Source: Carnegiea gigantea (taxonomy: Eukaryota > Streptophyta > Magnoliopsida > Caryophyllales > Cactaceae). Taken from it: a stretch of 64,000 bases of DNA. Positions 1 through 13,432 of this stretch are shown here, one piece after another. Numbering within the stretch: position 1 is the stretch's first letter; every line of letters starts with the position of its first letter. Position numbers and translations under genes: made by a program. Location: assembly GCA_029747015.1 (NCBI GenBank), contig JAKOGI010002796.1, positions 21,425-85,424 of the forward strand. Reading direction: 5' to 3'. Below the pieces are notes generated by a model, which was given only the letters and a program-made list of their open reading frames with translations, was not told the DNA's origin and did not search any database.

Positions 1-598
1 GATAATAGCATGTAAGTAGTGAACATTAAAACTCCGCATCAACCTAAGTCTTCTATTCACGTAACTAGGATAGATACCAAAATTTTTCGATCTAGAGCCC
101 AATTTAATAAAACAAGCATATATGGAATGATAACAAAATTTTAATGCAAGTTTCATGTAGTAAATATGTATGTGACATAAAATTTGAACGATGTACAATA
201 AGAATGATTGTAATGTTAAAATTGATAACGATGCTAAACATCCATGCAAGAGAACACTTATCTACAAATGAAATATTCAATTCCCCCTTTGCTAAATAAT
301 CAACATCTAAAAACAATGAAACCAATATGTGATTGTTAAGCATACGAAATTTCACTTGCCTCCCTACCGGTCACGAAAAAAAATTTATGGAAGGGAAAAA
401 AAGATAAATTAAAAGTTTACCTTATTTTTACCTTGGGTAGCCCAACACTTACAAATTTTTTTCTTCTGATTTTGAGAAGCCCTGCATTCTTTTCTCCCCC
501 TTGAACTTCTTAAAAATTTAAATGCTTGTGGGGACTTTTTAAATATTTCAAAATTATGGGCAAAAAACTTCACAAAATTTTGTCCATTTTTCATAGAG

Positions 599-1359
599 CT
601 ATGCAAAATAGAATTTTAGGATGAAATTTTTCTTGGGTCCATAAGGGTTAGAAAAAAGAGAGAATCTTGAGGTATCCAAATTTATTTTCGTACTTCTATC
701 CGACTTCTTAGATTTAATACTACTTGCATAAACTTTGAAAAAAATATTACCAATTGTAGTACTTAAATTAATAAAGTCGAGGTAAGATCGGTAAAAATTA
801 TCAATGCAATTTTCTGCCTCATTTTCCTTACGTTTTGGAGTTGACAAGTCTTGAATATTGTTTTTGAACTCATACTCTTCTTGGTCTTACTTTTCCACTA
901 ACTCTGTATGAAGCTTACTTTTTTAATCACCATTCTCATCATCGCACTTTTCATCTGGGTTGTTTGCATCATCAACATGTCGAGCTTTGAATTTAGTGAT
1001 CTCAATTGTCTCCTCGTTTGTAATTATATCAAGATCTGAAATCTCTTCATTAGATCGATAATGACAACAAAGATAATCCCAAATCTCTTTACCGCTCTTA
1101 TAATGGAAGATTAATTCACAAATATCAATAGAAAGGCCGCAATACAGTGTATTAATGGCTTTTGAATATTGGGTCATCATCTTGTCATCATCATTGGCAA
1201 ACTGATCCTTCGATTTTTTAATGCAATAGGACATTTCTTGATAATCTCCCAAAGATTGATATCTTTGAGTTTATAGAGTTCCATGATTTCCTGCCACCAA
1301 AAATAATTAGTACCCATAGAAAGAGGTGGACAATTATAATCAAGATTATAACTAGCCAT
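599..1359 (-). pseudogene. Copia-type Gag remnant, array unit 1
   Basis: Begins with MASYNLDYNCPPL and a GTNYFWWQEIMEL motif. This matches the plant copia Gag N-terminus (DUF4219-like, PPLF.G.NY..W). The frame is then broken. The next frame carries a UBN2-like core (DDDKMMTQYSKAINTLYCGL, then the AKEIWDYL-type stretch). A third piece ends with SNPYGPKKNF, which resembles the sequence that precedes protease in complete copia polyproteins. In this copy a frameshift lies close after residue 40. No protease or pol follows. Confidence 0.75.
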
Positions 1360-1418
1360 CGGATCGAAGCTATTCGATAGTTAAGTCTCAAGATAATAAC
1401 ATCCGCTCTGATACCAAT

Positions 1419-2673
1419 TGAAGATTTAGATCTTCCTAGAGGGCGGGTGAATAGAGTGATTCCAAAAATAAAATTAAAATTAAAATCAAATGCGGAAATT
1501 CAATAGAGATAACGCGTAACGATATTTTAATAAGGTTCGGCTTTAATTAGGCTTAGGTCCCCACCTAGAGTTACTCAACTCTAGCATTCAACACTCTACT
1601 TCTCTTATTAAGATAAACTCTTTAACAATTACTTCGAGCTACCTCACTTTAGATATCTCAATCACTTAAACCAACCTCTTGGTTTAAGTTTGTATGAGTT
1701 GACTCACAAATTCCAAGTTCACTCCTTAATGACTTTTCACACCTCAATTTTTTAATCTCAAAACAAAGCTAGTACGATAACTCAATGTGCAATCTCAATC
1801 ATTTTTCTCACTTACTTAGGTCCTTGCTGTTGCTCTTGCCGCCTCAATTTATAGGCTTGCAAGCAGTAACCTCAATCAGCCAAGAAGGAAGATTTTGCCT
1901 AGAATATCCTGAAATCCGATTTCAAGCCCCTGAAATGTGATCTGCAAATTTTGATTTGATTTCCTGTGAACTGTAATATTCTGATTTGATTTTTTGTGCA
2001 AATCAGCCACGGTGGATGGAGCTGCATAAGATCTTTTTCTTGCTCTTGTGATGTAGGTGATATTGGTAATCATTTAGAAACAAATAATAACAGATTTGAT
2101 CATATTTCATGTTATTTTACAAGTCAATGTTATGTCTCATTTAGCGTGTTCAATAGAATATTTCTTCATATACATTAATTTAGCAAGATCAAATCATATG
2201 AGATTGAATCAAAGGAATATTATTCATAATTAATCTTGTATGATACTCAAATTTTGAATTTCAATTTTGAATTGGCCAGAGTATATCAAAAAAAATAAAA
2301 TATTTAGATATTATCTGATACCCACATATTTTTCCATCCATAAATACATATTGATAGACAATTTAATCTAATCAAATCCGTTAATATTATTCACCTAGAT
2401 TATATGGATAAATATCCATATGAAACTCAATATTCTATCATATCACTTCCATTAATAATTAATCAAAGTTTTTCATCCAACACTTAAACTGTTCAAGCGC
2501 TGAGCTCATGTATTAATCAGATATGTAACCAATTTGATGAATTGAACCAATAAGAACATTATGTATGAAACTGACAAATAATGTAAATGTTCAATAAATG
2601 ACTATTTCATACATAATTATTATCCATGTTGTTTGCTATTGTCAAAATCATTATGTAACTCTTAGACTCAACA
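1419..2673 (-). repeat. LTR 1 of the copia-type array (long form)
   Basis: Minus-strand LTR of 1,255 bp starting TGTTGAGTCTAAG at 2673 and ending CA at 1419. A perfect primer-binding site (complement of GCTCTGATACCA, 1405-1416) follows after two bases. A polypurine tract lies at 2674-2688, upstream on the minus strand. A TATA-like box (CCTATAAATT on the minus strand) lies near 1846-1854. A 10-bp perfect stem with a 4-base loop lies at 1665-1688. This copy keeps about 30 bp near 2345-2380 that LTRs 2 and 4 lack. Confidence 0.88.
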
Positions 2674-2771
2674 ATCTCCCTCTTTTTGATGATGACAAAC
2701 AGTAATACTAATAGCAGGAGATATTCACATACATACCTTGATTCTTGCATACACTTATCATAAGCTCATTC

Positions 2772-3949
2772 TTCTCCCCATTTGCCCTCATTAAAAAGGG
2801 ATGTAGAATATAAACCAAGCAGTAGCATAGCTACCCTCTTAAAATGACACTTATAAAGAAGGAAGGGTTAACCTCAGAAGCTTAAATCCAATAACATATC
2901 ATCAAATTCAACCAATTCACTTGGATATCTCAAAAATGGCATGATACAAGAGATGTGAGTATATGAAGGGAAAAATATATGATAATTTAGAATAAATTAC
3001 CTCTCCTCCCAAGGCAATTATACATGGGACATAGAACAAATAATCAAGAAAAAATCTCCCTTTCGAAAATCATTAATCCAAGGTAATTCTTATGGCGTGA
3101 AATATAGTAGTCAAGAACATAAGAGTATTCATCCCAATTTATATTAACGGCTGCCCAAAAAAAAAAAAAAGAAGTTATAGCCATATGAGTTATAATGTGC
3201 AGATTATGTACAATATTAATCAAGTTTTGTTTGCTAACAAAATAGTTAAAACACATGTATATAACACCTTATGCAAGAGAGATGCAATAATATTTTTCAG
3301 AATCTAGTCAAATGATGAAATCAAGTATATTTAGCTCAATATAATGTAGTGATTTCATTTTTGACATATTTCCAACCAGATGCCTATTCGGTATCATAAA
3401 AGTTCTCATATCTCATTTTGATATCATTTTTATCTTGAGAATTATAACCACAATAATAGGATATAATCAAAGTATGGTATATATCTTGGTCCAACATGGG
3501 ATAATATAATACAATCAAGTATTATAGAGATTCACAATTACATTTAATTTGGATTAGCCTTTTTCGTACTTCATCAGAACATATTGTGAATCATATAATG
3601 GTCCTCTCCTTTTTTATGAAAGATAGAGTCCAATTTAATAGAGATGAATACTTATCATGATCTTATCATTTGGGCTTTCCAATTCATTTTTCTCCCCATT
3701 CTGCATGGGTTTCATCAAAGAGGCAGTGCGTAGCCATGCAAACAATAAAGATTCTTCCAAATAGATAAGGTTGTCTTTCCCCCTTATAAAAATAATTGGA
3801 AACACCAAGCATGGGGTCGTGGAATATTATAAGAAAATGCAATATTACAAATATAATTTTATTGAAGCATTATATACCATTTACCATACTCTCTCCCCCG
3901 TTATCCAATAATCATATTAAAATACCAATGAAAAAAATATGTTGTGTTC
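2772..3949 (-). repeat. 1.18-kb internal block found only in long units (first copy)
   Basis: This block sits between the polypurine-tract side and the common internal sequence. It is present here and at 9565-10739 but absent from the units at 6635-8209 and 13433-14987. In short units the junction reads AGCTCATTCAATTAG. Both block ends in the long unit carry TTC, so the short form is a deletion at a 3-base microhomology. Only short reading frames are present and none was recognised. Confidence 0.75.
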
Positions 3950-4616
3950 AATTAGAAATTCGATGGCAAGTATCATACACAGTCAAGGAGATAATAGCAT
4001 ATAAGTATTGAACATTAATACTCCACATCAACCTAAGTCTTCTATTCACATAACTAGGATAGATACCAAACTTTTTGGATCTAGAGCCCAATTTAATAAA
4101 ACAAGCATATATAGAATGATAGTAAAATTTTAATGCAAGTTTCATGTAGTAAATATGTGTGTGACACAAAATTTGAATGATATACAGCAAGAATGGTTGT
4201 AATGTTAAAATCGATAATGATGTTAAACATCCATGCAAGAGAACACTTATCCACAAATAAAATATTCAATTCCCCCTTTGCTAAATAATCCACATCTAAA
4301 AACAATCAAACCAATATGTGATCGTTAAGTATACCAAATTTAGCTTGCCTCCCGACAGGTCATGAAAAAAAAATTTATGGAAGGGGAAAAAAATGATAAA
4401 TTAAAAGTTTACCTTATTTTTACCTTAGGTAACCTAACACTTACAAATTTTTTTCTTCTAATTTTGAGAGCCCTACATTCTATTCTCCCCCTTGAGCTTT
4501 TTACAAATTTAAATACTTGTGGGGACTTTTTAAATATTTCAAAACTATGGGCCAAAAATTTCACAAAATTTTGTCCATTTTTCATAGAGCTATGCAAAAT
4601 AGAATATTTAGGATGA

Positions 4617-5353
4617 AAATTTTCTTGGGTCCATAAGGGTTAGAAACAAGAGTGGACCTTGAGATAGCCAAATTTTTCTTCTTACTTTTGTCCCAATTTT
4701 TAGATTTAATACTACTTGCATAAAACTTTGCAAACAATATTACCAATTGTAGTATTTAAATCAATAAAGTCAAGGTAAGATCGGGAAGAATTATCAATGC
4801 AATTTCCTACCTCATTTTCCTTACTTTTTGGAGTTGATAAGTCTTGAATATTCTTTTTGAACTCATGCTCGCCTTGGTCTTGCTTTTCCACTAACTCTAT
4901 ATGAGGCCCGCTTTTGTCATCACCATTCTCATCATCACACTTTTCATTTGGGTGTTTCTATCATCAACATGTTGAGCTTTGCATTTAGTGATCTCAATTG
5001 TCTCCTCGTTTGTAATTATATCAAGATCAGAAGTGTCTTCGTTAGATCCGTAATGACAACAAAGATAATCTCAAATCTCTTTGGCGCTTTTATAATGGAA
5101 AACTGATTCACAAATTTCAACAAAAACGCCACAATATAGTGTGTTCATGGCTTTTGAATTTTCTGTCATCGTCTTGTCATCATCATTGGCGAACTAGTCC
5201 TTCGATTTTTTAATGCAATAGGACCTTTCTTGATAATCTCCCAAAGATTGATATCTTTGTGTTTAACATTGAGTTCTATGACTTTCTGCCACAAAAAATA
5301 ATTAGTACCCATAAAAAGAGGTGGACAATCAAAATCAATATTTAACTAGCCAT
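4617..5353 (-). pseudogene. Copia-type Gag remnant, array unit 2
   Basis: Same Gag order as in the other units, starting at the ATG at 5351-5353, but heavily broken: stops and frameshifts leave no long reading frame. It can be recognised by nucleotide identity with units 1 and 3-5. It lies in a long internal region, directly after an intact primer-binding site. Confidence 0.65.
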
Positions 5354-5412
5354 GGAATCGAAGCTACGAGACGGTTAAGTCTCAACATAATAACACCCGC
5401 TCTGATACCAAT

Positions 5413-6634
5413 TGAAGATTTAGATCACCCTAGAGGGCGGATGAATAGAGTGATTGCAGAAATAAAATTAAAATTGAAATCGAATGTGAAAATTCAATAC
5501 AGATAATGCGCAATGATATTTTAATGAGGTTCGGCCTCAATTGGGCTTAGGTCCCTACCTAGAGTTATCCAACTCTAGGATTCAATACTCTACTTCTCTT
5601 ATTAAGATGAACTCTTTAACAATCTCTTAGAGATACCTCACTCTAGAGATCTCAATCACTTAAACCAACCTCTTGGTTTAAGTTTGTAGGAGTTGACCTC
5701 ACAAATTCCAAGTTCACTCCTTAATAATTTTTCACACCTCAATTCTTTGATCTCAAAACAAAGCTAGTACAATAACTCAATGTGTAATCTCAATTGTTTT
5801 TCTCACTTACTTAGACCCTTGCTCTTGCTCTTGCTGCCTCTATTTATAGGCTCGCAAGTCATGACCTCAATCAGCCAAGAAGGAAGATTTTGCGGAGAAT
5901 ATCCCGAAATCTAATTTCACCCTTGAAATGTGATCTACAAATTTTGATTTGATTTGTTGTGAACTACAATATTCTGATTTGATTTTCTGTGCAAGTTAGC
6001 CATAGTGGATGAAGCTGCATAAGATATTTTCCTTGCTCTTGTGATGTAGATGATATTGGTAATCAATTAGAAACAAATAACAAGAAATTTGATTATCATT
6101 TTTATATTATTTTGCAAATCAATGTTATGTCTCATTTGGCACGTTCAATAGAATATTTCGTCACATAAGTTAATTTAGCAACACCAAATCATGTGAGATT
6201 GAATCAAAGTAATATTATTCATAATTGATCTTGTATGATACTCAAATTTTGAATTTCAAATTTGAATTGGCTAGAGTATATCAATCAAATAAAATCTTTA
6301 GATATTATCTGATACCCACAAATTTTTCTATCCATAAATTCGTTGATATTCTTCACCTAGATTATTTGGATAAATATCCATATAAATTCAATATTCTATC
6401 ATATCACTTCCATTAATAATCAATCAAAGCTTTTCGTCTAACACTTAAACTGTTCAGGTGCTAAACTCATGTATTGATCAGACATGTAATCAATTTGATG
6501 AATTGGACCAATAAGAATGCTATGTATGAAACTGACAAATATCATAAATATTTAATAAATGACTATTTCATATATAATTATTATCCACATTATTTGTTAT
6601 CGTCAAAATCATTATGTGGCTCTGAAAGTCAACA
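5413..6634 (-). repeat. LTR 2 of the copia-type array (short form)
   Basis: Minus-strand LTR of 1,222 bp ending at an intact primer-binding site (5399-5410) and preceded by a polypurine tract at 6635-6650. The TATA box is intact (CCTATAAATAGAGG on the minus strand, about 5837-5850). The hairpin lies at 5659-5682. About 30 bp present in LTRs 1, 3 and 5 are missing near 6343. Confidence 0.88.
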
Positions 6635-7399
6635 ATCTCCCCCTTTTTGATGATGACAAACAATAATAGCAACTGGAAGTGCTATTCGTATACATTCCTT
6701 GATTCTTGCATACAGTTATCATAGCTCATTCAACTAGGAATTCGATGGCAAGTATCATACATAGTCAAGGAGATAATAGGATGTAAGTATTGAACATTAA
6801 TATTCCACATCAACCTAAGTCTTTTATTCACATAAGTAGAATAGATACAAAAATTTTTGGATCCAGAGCCCAATTTAATAAAACAGGCATATATAGAATG
6901 ATAGTAAAATATTAATGCAAGTTTCATGCAGTAAATATGCATGTGACACAAAATTTGAATGATACACAACAAGAATGATTGTAGCACTAAAATCGATAAT
7001 GATGTTAAACATTCATGGAAGAGAACACTTACCCACAAATAAAATATTCAATTCCCCCTTTGTAAAATATTCAACATCTAAAAACAATCAAACCAATATG
7101 TGATTGTTAAGCATACCAAATCTAGCTTGCCTCCCTACAGGTCATGAAAAAAAAAATTTATAGAAGGAGGAAAAAAAAGATGAATTAAAAGTTTACCTTG
7201 TTTTTACCTTAGGTGGCCTAACACTTACAAATTTTTTTTCTTCTAATTTTAACAAGCCCTACATTCTATTCCCCCCCCCCCCCCTTGAGCTTTTTAGACA
7301 TTTAAATGCTTATGGGGACTTTTTAAATATTTCAAAATTATGGACCAAAAGTTCTACAAAATTTTGTCCATTTTTTATAGAGCTATGCAAAATAGAATG

Positions 7400-8150
7400 T
7401 TTAGGACGAAGTTTTTCTTGGGGCCTTAAGGGTTAAAAATAACAGAGAATCTTGAGGTAGTCAAATTTTTCTTCTTACTTTTGTCCCACTTTTTAGATTT
7501 AATACAACTCGCATAAAACTTAGAAAAAAAAATATTACCAATTGTAGTATTTAAATCAATAAAGTCGAGGTAAGATCGGGAAAAATTATCAATGCAATTT
7601 TCTACCCTATTTTCCTTACGTTTTGGAGTTGATAAGTCTCGAATATTCTTTTTGAACTCATACTCTTCTTGGTCTTGCTTGTCTACTAACTCTGTATGAG
7701 GCCCACTTTTTTCATTGTCATTCTCATCATCGCACTTTTCATCTGGGCTGTTTCTATCATCAACATGTCAAGCTTTGAATTTAGTGATCTCAATTGTCTC
7801 CTCATTTGTAATTATATCAAGATCTGAAATATCTTCATTTGATCGATAATGATAACAAAGATAATCCCAAATCTCTTTGGCGCTCTTATAATGGAAGATT
7901 GATTCACAAATATCAATAGAAAGGCCGCAATATAGCACATTAATGGCTTTTGAATTTTTGATCATCATCTTGTCATCATCATTGGCAAACTGATCCTTCG
8001 ATTTTTTAATACAAGAGGACCTTTCTTGATAATCTTCCAAAGATTGATATCTTTATGTTTAACATAGAGTACTATGATTTCCTGCCACCAAAAATACTTA
8101 GTACCCATAAAAAGAGGTGGGCATTCAGAATCAAGATTATGACTAGCCAT
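7400..8150 (-). pseudogene. Copia-type Gag remnant, array unit 3
   Basis: MASHNLDSECPPLF start at 8150, then a frameshift, then a 90-codon UBN2-like piece (7768-8040) with DQFANDDDKMM and the SAKEIWDYLC motif. Its sequence is nearly the same as unit 4 in this stretch and differs from unit 1 at shared positions. It lies in a short internal region. No zinc knuckle or pol was found. Confidence 0.72.
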
Positions 8151-8209
8151 AGAATCGAAGCTATTAGACGGTTAAGTCTTAAGATAATAACACCAGCTCT
8201 GATAACAAT

Positions 8210-9468
8210 TGAAGATTTAGATCACCCCAGAGGGTGAGTGAATTGAGTGATTGTAGAAATAAAATAAAAATTGAAATCAAATGCAGAAATTCAATAGAGA
8301 TAATGCACAATGATATTTTAACGAGGTTGGGCCTTAATTAGGCTTAGATCCCCTCCTAAAGTTATCCGACTCTAGGATTCAACATTCTACTTCTTTTATT
8401 AAGATGAACTCTTTAACAATCACTCAGAGCTACCTCACTTTAGAGATCTCAATCACTTAAGCCAACCTCTTGGTTTAAGTTTATAGGAGTTGACCTCACA
8501 AATTCCAAGTTCACTCCTTAATAATTTTTCACACCTCAATTCTTTGATCTCAAAATAAAGCTAGTGCGATAACGCAATGTGTAATCTCAATCATTTTTCT
8601 CACGTGCTTTGATACTTGCTCTTGCTCTTGCCACCTCTATTTATAGGCTTGCAAGTCGTGACCTCAATTAGCCAAGAAGGAAGATTCTGCCCTGAATACC
8701 CTGAAATCTGATTTCAAGCCCTTGAAATATGATCTGTAAATTTTGATTTGATTTTCTGTGAATTGCAATATTCTGATTTGATTTTCTATGCAAATCAGCC
8801 ACGGTGGAGGAAGCTACATAATATCTTTTTGTTGCTCTTGTGATGTAGATTGTATTGGTAATCATTTAGAAACAAATAACAAGAGATTTGATCATCATTT
8901 TCATATTTTTTTTGCAAATCAATGTTATGTCTCTTTGAGCATGTTCAATAGAATATTTCTTCATATAAGTTAATTTAGCAAGCTCAAATCATTTGAGATT
9001 GAATCAAAGTAATATTATTCATAATTAATCTTATATGATACTAAAATTTTGAATTTCAAATTTGAATTGGCTAGAGTATATCAAACAAATAAAATCTTTA
9101 GACATTATCTGATACCCACATATTTTTCTATCCATAAATACAATTTTGGATAGACAATTTAATCCAATCAAATCAGTTAATATTATTCACCTATATTATA
9201 TGGATAAATATCCATATAATCTCAATATTCCATCATGTCACTTCAGTTAATAATCAATCAAAGTTTTGCGGCCAACACTTAAACTATTCAAGTGCTAAGC
9301 TCATCTATTAATCAGATATGTAACCAATTTGATGAATTTGACTAATAAGAACGTTATGCATGAAACTCACAAACAATATAAATGTTCAATAAATGACTAT
9401 TTCATATATAATTATTATCCACATTGCTTGTTATCGTCAAAATCATTACGTAACTCTTAGAGTCAACA
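8210..9468 (-). repeat. LTR 3 of the copia-type array (long form)
   Basis: Minus-strand LTR of 1,259 bp. The primer-binding site at 8196-8207 reads GCTCTGATAACA on the plus strand, one mismatch from the iMet tRNA complement. The polypurine tract is at 9469-9482. The TATA box is intact around 8634-8646. The hairpin (8456-8479) has one stem mismatch. Its primer-site-proximal half shares several bases with LTR 4 rather than with LTRs 1 and 5. Confidence 0.88.
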
Positions 9469-9564
9469 ATCTCCCCCTTTTGATGATGACAAATAATAAT
9501 AATAATAGGAAGTGATATTCGTATACATACCTTGATTCTTGCATACACTTATCATAAGCTCATT

Positions 9565-10739
9565 CTCCCCCCTCCCCCTCGCCATCATTAAAAAGGGATG
9601 TGGAATATATACCAAATAGTAGCATAGGTCCCCCCTTCATATGGCACTTATAAAGAAGGAAGGGTTAACCTCACAAGCTTAAATCCAATAGCACACCATC
9701 AAAATCAGCCAATTCACTTGGATATCTCAAAAATGACATGCTATAAGAGATGTGAGTGTATGAAGGGAAAAATATATGATAATTTAGAATAAATTACCCC
9801 TCCTCCTAAGGCAATTATATATGGGCCATATAACAAATAATCAAGAAAAAGTCTCCCTTTCAAAAGGCATTAATCCAAGGTAATGCCTGTGGCGTGAAAT
9901 ATACTAGTCAAGAATATAATAGTATTCATGCCAATTTATATTGACGACTACCCAAAAAAAAAAGTTATAGCTGTATAAGTTATAATGTGTAGGTTATGCG
10001 TCATATTATTCAAGTTATTTTTCCTAACAAAATAGCTAAAACACATATATATAACACCTTATGCAAGGGAGATGGAATAATATTTATCCGAATCTAGTCA
10101 AATGACGAAATCAAGTATATTTAGCTCAACATACTGTACTTATTTCATTTTTGACATATTTCCAACCAGAAGCCTATTCAGCATCATAAAGGTTCTCATA
10201 TCTCATTTTGAAATCATTTTTATCTTGAGAATTATAACAACAATAATAGGATATAATCAAAGTATGGTATATATCTTGGTCCAACATGGGATGATATAAT
10301 GCAATCAAGTATTATAGAGCTTCACAATTACATTTTTTTTGAATTAGCCTTTTTCATCTTTCATCAAAACATATTGTGAATCATATTTTGGTTCTCTCCA
10401 TTTTTATGGAAGATAGAGTCCAATTTAATAGAGATGAATACACATCATCATCTTATCATTTGGGCTTTCCAATTCATTTTTCTCCCTATTTTGCATGGGC
10501 TTCATCAAAGAGGCAGTGCGTAGCCATGTATACAATAAGATTCTTCCAAATAGATAAGATTGCCTCTCCCCCTTGATAAAAATAATTGGAAACATCAAGC
10601 ATGGGGTCATGGAATATTATAAGAAAATGTAATATTACGAATATAATTTTATTGAAGCATTATACACTGTTTACCATACTCTCACCCCCGTTGTCCAGTA
10701 ATCATATTAAAATACCAATGAAAAAAATATGCTATGTTC
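9565..10739 (-). repeat. 1.18-kb internal block found only in long units (second copy)
   Basis: Homologous to 2772-3949 along its length, with scattered substitutions and small indels. It shares the same flanks (ATAAGCTCATTCTCCCC on the left, TATGTTCAATTAG on the right). Both copies are out of phase with any long reading frame, so this looks like a non-coding internal region rather than a lost pol gene. Confidence 0.72.
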
Positions 10740-11399
10740 AATTAGAAATTTGATGGCAAGTATCATGCATAGTTAAGGACATAATAGCATGTAAGTATTG
10801 AACTTTAATACTCCACATCAACCTAAGTCTTTTATTCACATAACTAGGGTAGATACCATAATTTTCGGATCTAAAGCCCAATTTAATAAAACAAGCATAT
10901 ATAGAACGATAGTAAAATTTAATGCAAGTTTCATGTGGTAAATATGTATGTGACACAAAATTTGAATGATATACAACAAGAATGATTATAACGTTAAAAT
11001 CGATAATGATGTTAAACATCCATGCAAGAGAACACTTCTCCATAAATAAAATATGCAATTCTCCCATTGCTAAATAATCAACATCTAAAATCAATCAAAG
11101 TAATATGTGATTGTTAAGCATACCAAATTTAGCTTGCCTCCCTACAGGTCATGGAAAACAAAAAAAATTTGTAAAAGGGGAAAAAAAAAAAAGATGAATT
11201 AAAAGTTTACCTTATTTTTACCTTAGGTGGCCTAACACTTACAAATTTTTTTTCTTTTGATGTTGACAAGCCCTACATTCTATTCTCCCCCTTGAGCTTT
11301 TTAGACATTTAAATGCTTGTGGGGACTTTTTAAATATTTCAAATTATGGACCAAAAACTTCACAAAGTTTTGTCCATTTTTCATAGAGCTATGCAAAAT

Positions 11400-12154
11400 A
11401 GAATATGTAGGATGAAATTTTTCTTGGGCCCTTAAGGGTTAAAAATGACAGAGAATCTTGAGGTAGTCAAATTTTTCTTCTTACTTTTATCCCACTTTTT
11501 AGATTTAATACTACTTGCATAGAACTTTGAAAAAAAAAATATTACCAATTGTAGTATTTAAATCAATAAAGTCGAGGTAAGATCGGAAAAAATTATCAAT
11601 GCAATTTTCTACCCTATTTTCCTTACGTTTTGGAGTTGATAAGTGTTGAATATTCTTTTTGAACTCATACTCTTCTTAGCCTTGCTTTTCTGCTAACTCT
11701 GTATGAGGTTCACTTTTTCATCACCATTCTCATCGTTGCACTTTTCATCTGGGCTGTTTCTATCATCAACATGTCAAGCTTTGAATTTAGTGATCTCAAT
11801 TCTCCTTGTTTGTAATTATATCAAGATCTGAAATATCTTCATTAGATCGATAATGACAACAAAGACAATCCCAAATCTCTTTGGCGCTCTTATAATGGAA
11901 GATTGATTCACAAATATCAATAGAAAGGCCGCAGTATAGCACATTAATGGCTTTTGAATTTTTGGTCATCATCTTGTCATCATCATTGGCAAACTGATCC
12001 TTCGATTTTTTAATGCAAGAGGACCTTTCTTGATAATCTTCCAAAGATCGATATCTTTGTGTTTAACATAGAGTACTATGATTTCCTACCACCAAAAATA
12101 CTTAGTACCCATAAAAAGAGGTGGACAATCAGAATCAAGATTATAACTAGCCAT
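11400..12154 (-). pseudogene. Copia-type Gag remnant, array unit 4
   Basis: Starts at the ATG at 12152-12154. The UBN2-like piece (11796-12044) carries DQFANDDDKMMTKNSKAINV and AKEIWDCLCCHY, then hits an early stop caused by a small deletion near the TNKEN end. It lies in a long internal region. Confidence 0.72.
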
Positions 12155-12213
12155 CGGATCGAAGCTATTAGACGGTTAAGTCTAAAGATAACAACACCGG
12201 CTCTAATAACAAT

Positions 12214-13432
12214 TGAAGATTTAGATCACCCCAAAGGGCGGGTGAATTGAGTGATTGTAGAAATAAAATTAAAATTGAAATCAAATGCAGAAATTCAATA
12301 GAGATAATGCGCAATGATATTTTAACGAGGTTGAGCCTTAATTAGGCTTAGATCTCCTCCTAAAGTTATCCGACTCTAGGATTCAACACTCTACTTCTCT
12401 TATTAAGATGAACTCTTTAACAATATCTCAGAGCTATGTCACTCTAGAGATCTCAATCACTTAAACCAACCTCTTGGTTTAAGTTTGTAAGAGTTGACCT
12501 CTCAAATTCCAAGTTCACCCCTTAATAATTTTTCACACCTCAATTCTTTGATCTTAAAACAAAGCTACTACGATAACTCAATGTGTAATCTCAATCGTTT
12601 TTCTCACTTACTTAGATCCTTGCTCTTGCTCTGCCACCTCTATTAGGCTCGCAAGTCATGACCTCAATCAGCCAAGAGGGAAGATTTTGCCCAGAATATC
12701 CTGCAACCTGATTTCAAGCCCTTGAAATATGATCTGCAAATTTTGATTTGATTTTCTGTGAACTGCAATATTCTGATTTGATTTTCTGTGGAAATCAGCA
12801 TGGTGGATGAAGCCGCATAAAATCCTTTTCTTGCTCTTGTGATGTAGACAATATTGGTAATTATTTAGAGACAAATAATAAGAAATTTGATCATCATTTT
12901 CATATTATTTTGCAAGTCAATGTTATGTCTCATTTGGCACATTCGATAGAATATTTCTTCATATAAGTTAATTTAGCAAGACCAAATCATGTGAGATTGG
13001 ATCAAAGTAATATTATTCATAATTGATCTTATATGATACTCAAATTTTGAATTTCAAATTTGAATTGGCTAGAGTATATCAATCAAATAAAATTTTTAGA
13101 TATTATCTAATACCCATAAATTTTTCTATCCATCACTTCGTTAATATTATTCACCTAGATTATACGGATAAATATTCATATAAATTCAATATTCTATCAT
13201 ACCACTTCCATTAATAAACAATCAAAGCTTTTCGTCCAACACTTAAACTGCTCAGGTGCTAAGCTCATGTATTAACCAGGCATACAACCAATTTGATGAA
13301 TTAGACCAATAAGAACGTTATGTGTGAAACTGACAAATATCATAAATATTCAATAAATGACTATTTTATATATAATTATTATCCACATTGTTTGTTATCA
13401 TCAAAATTATTATGTGACTCTGAAAGTCAACA
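12214..13432 (-). repeat. LTR 4 of the copia-type array (short form)
   Basis: Minus-strand LTR of 1,219 bp. The primer-binding site at 12200-12211 has two mismatches (GCTCTAATAACA on the plus strand). The TATA box is destroyed: the sequence at about 12636-12648 lacks four bases of the TTTATA core kept in LTRs 2 and 3. The polypurine tract starts at 13433 but is broken by substitutions (CCTCCCCCTATTTG on the plus strand). The hairpin is at 12460-12483. Confidence 0.86.
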
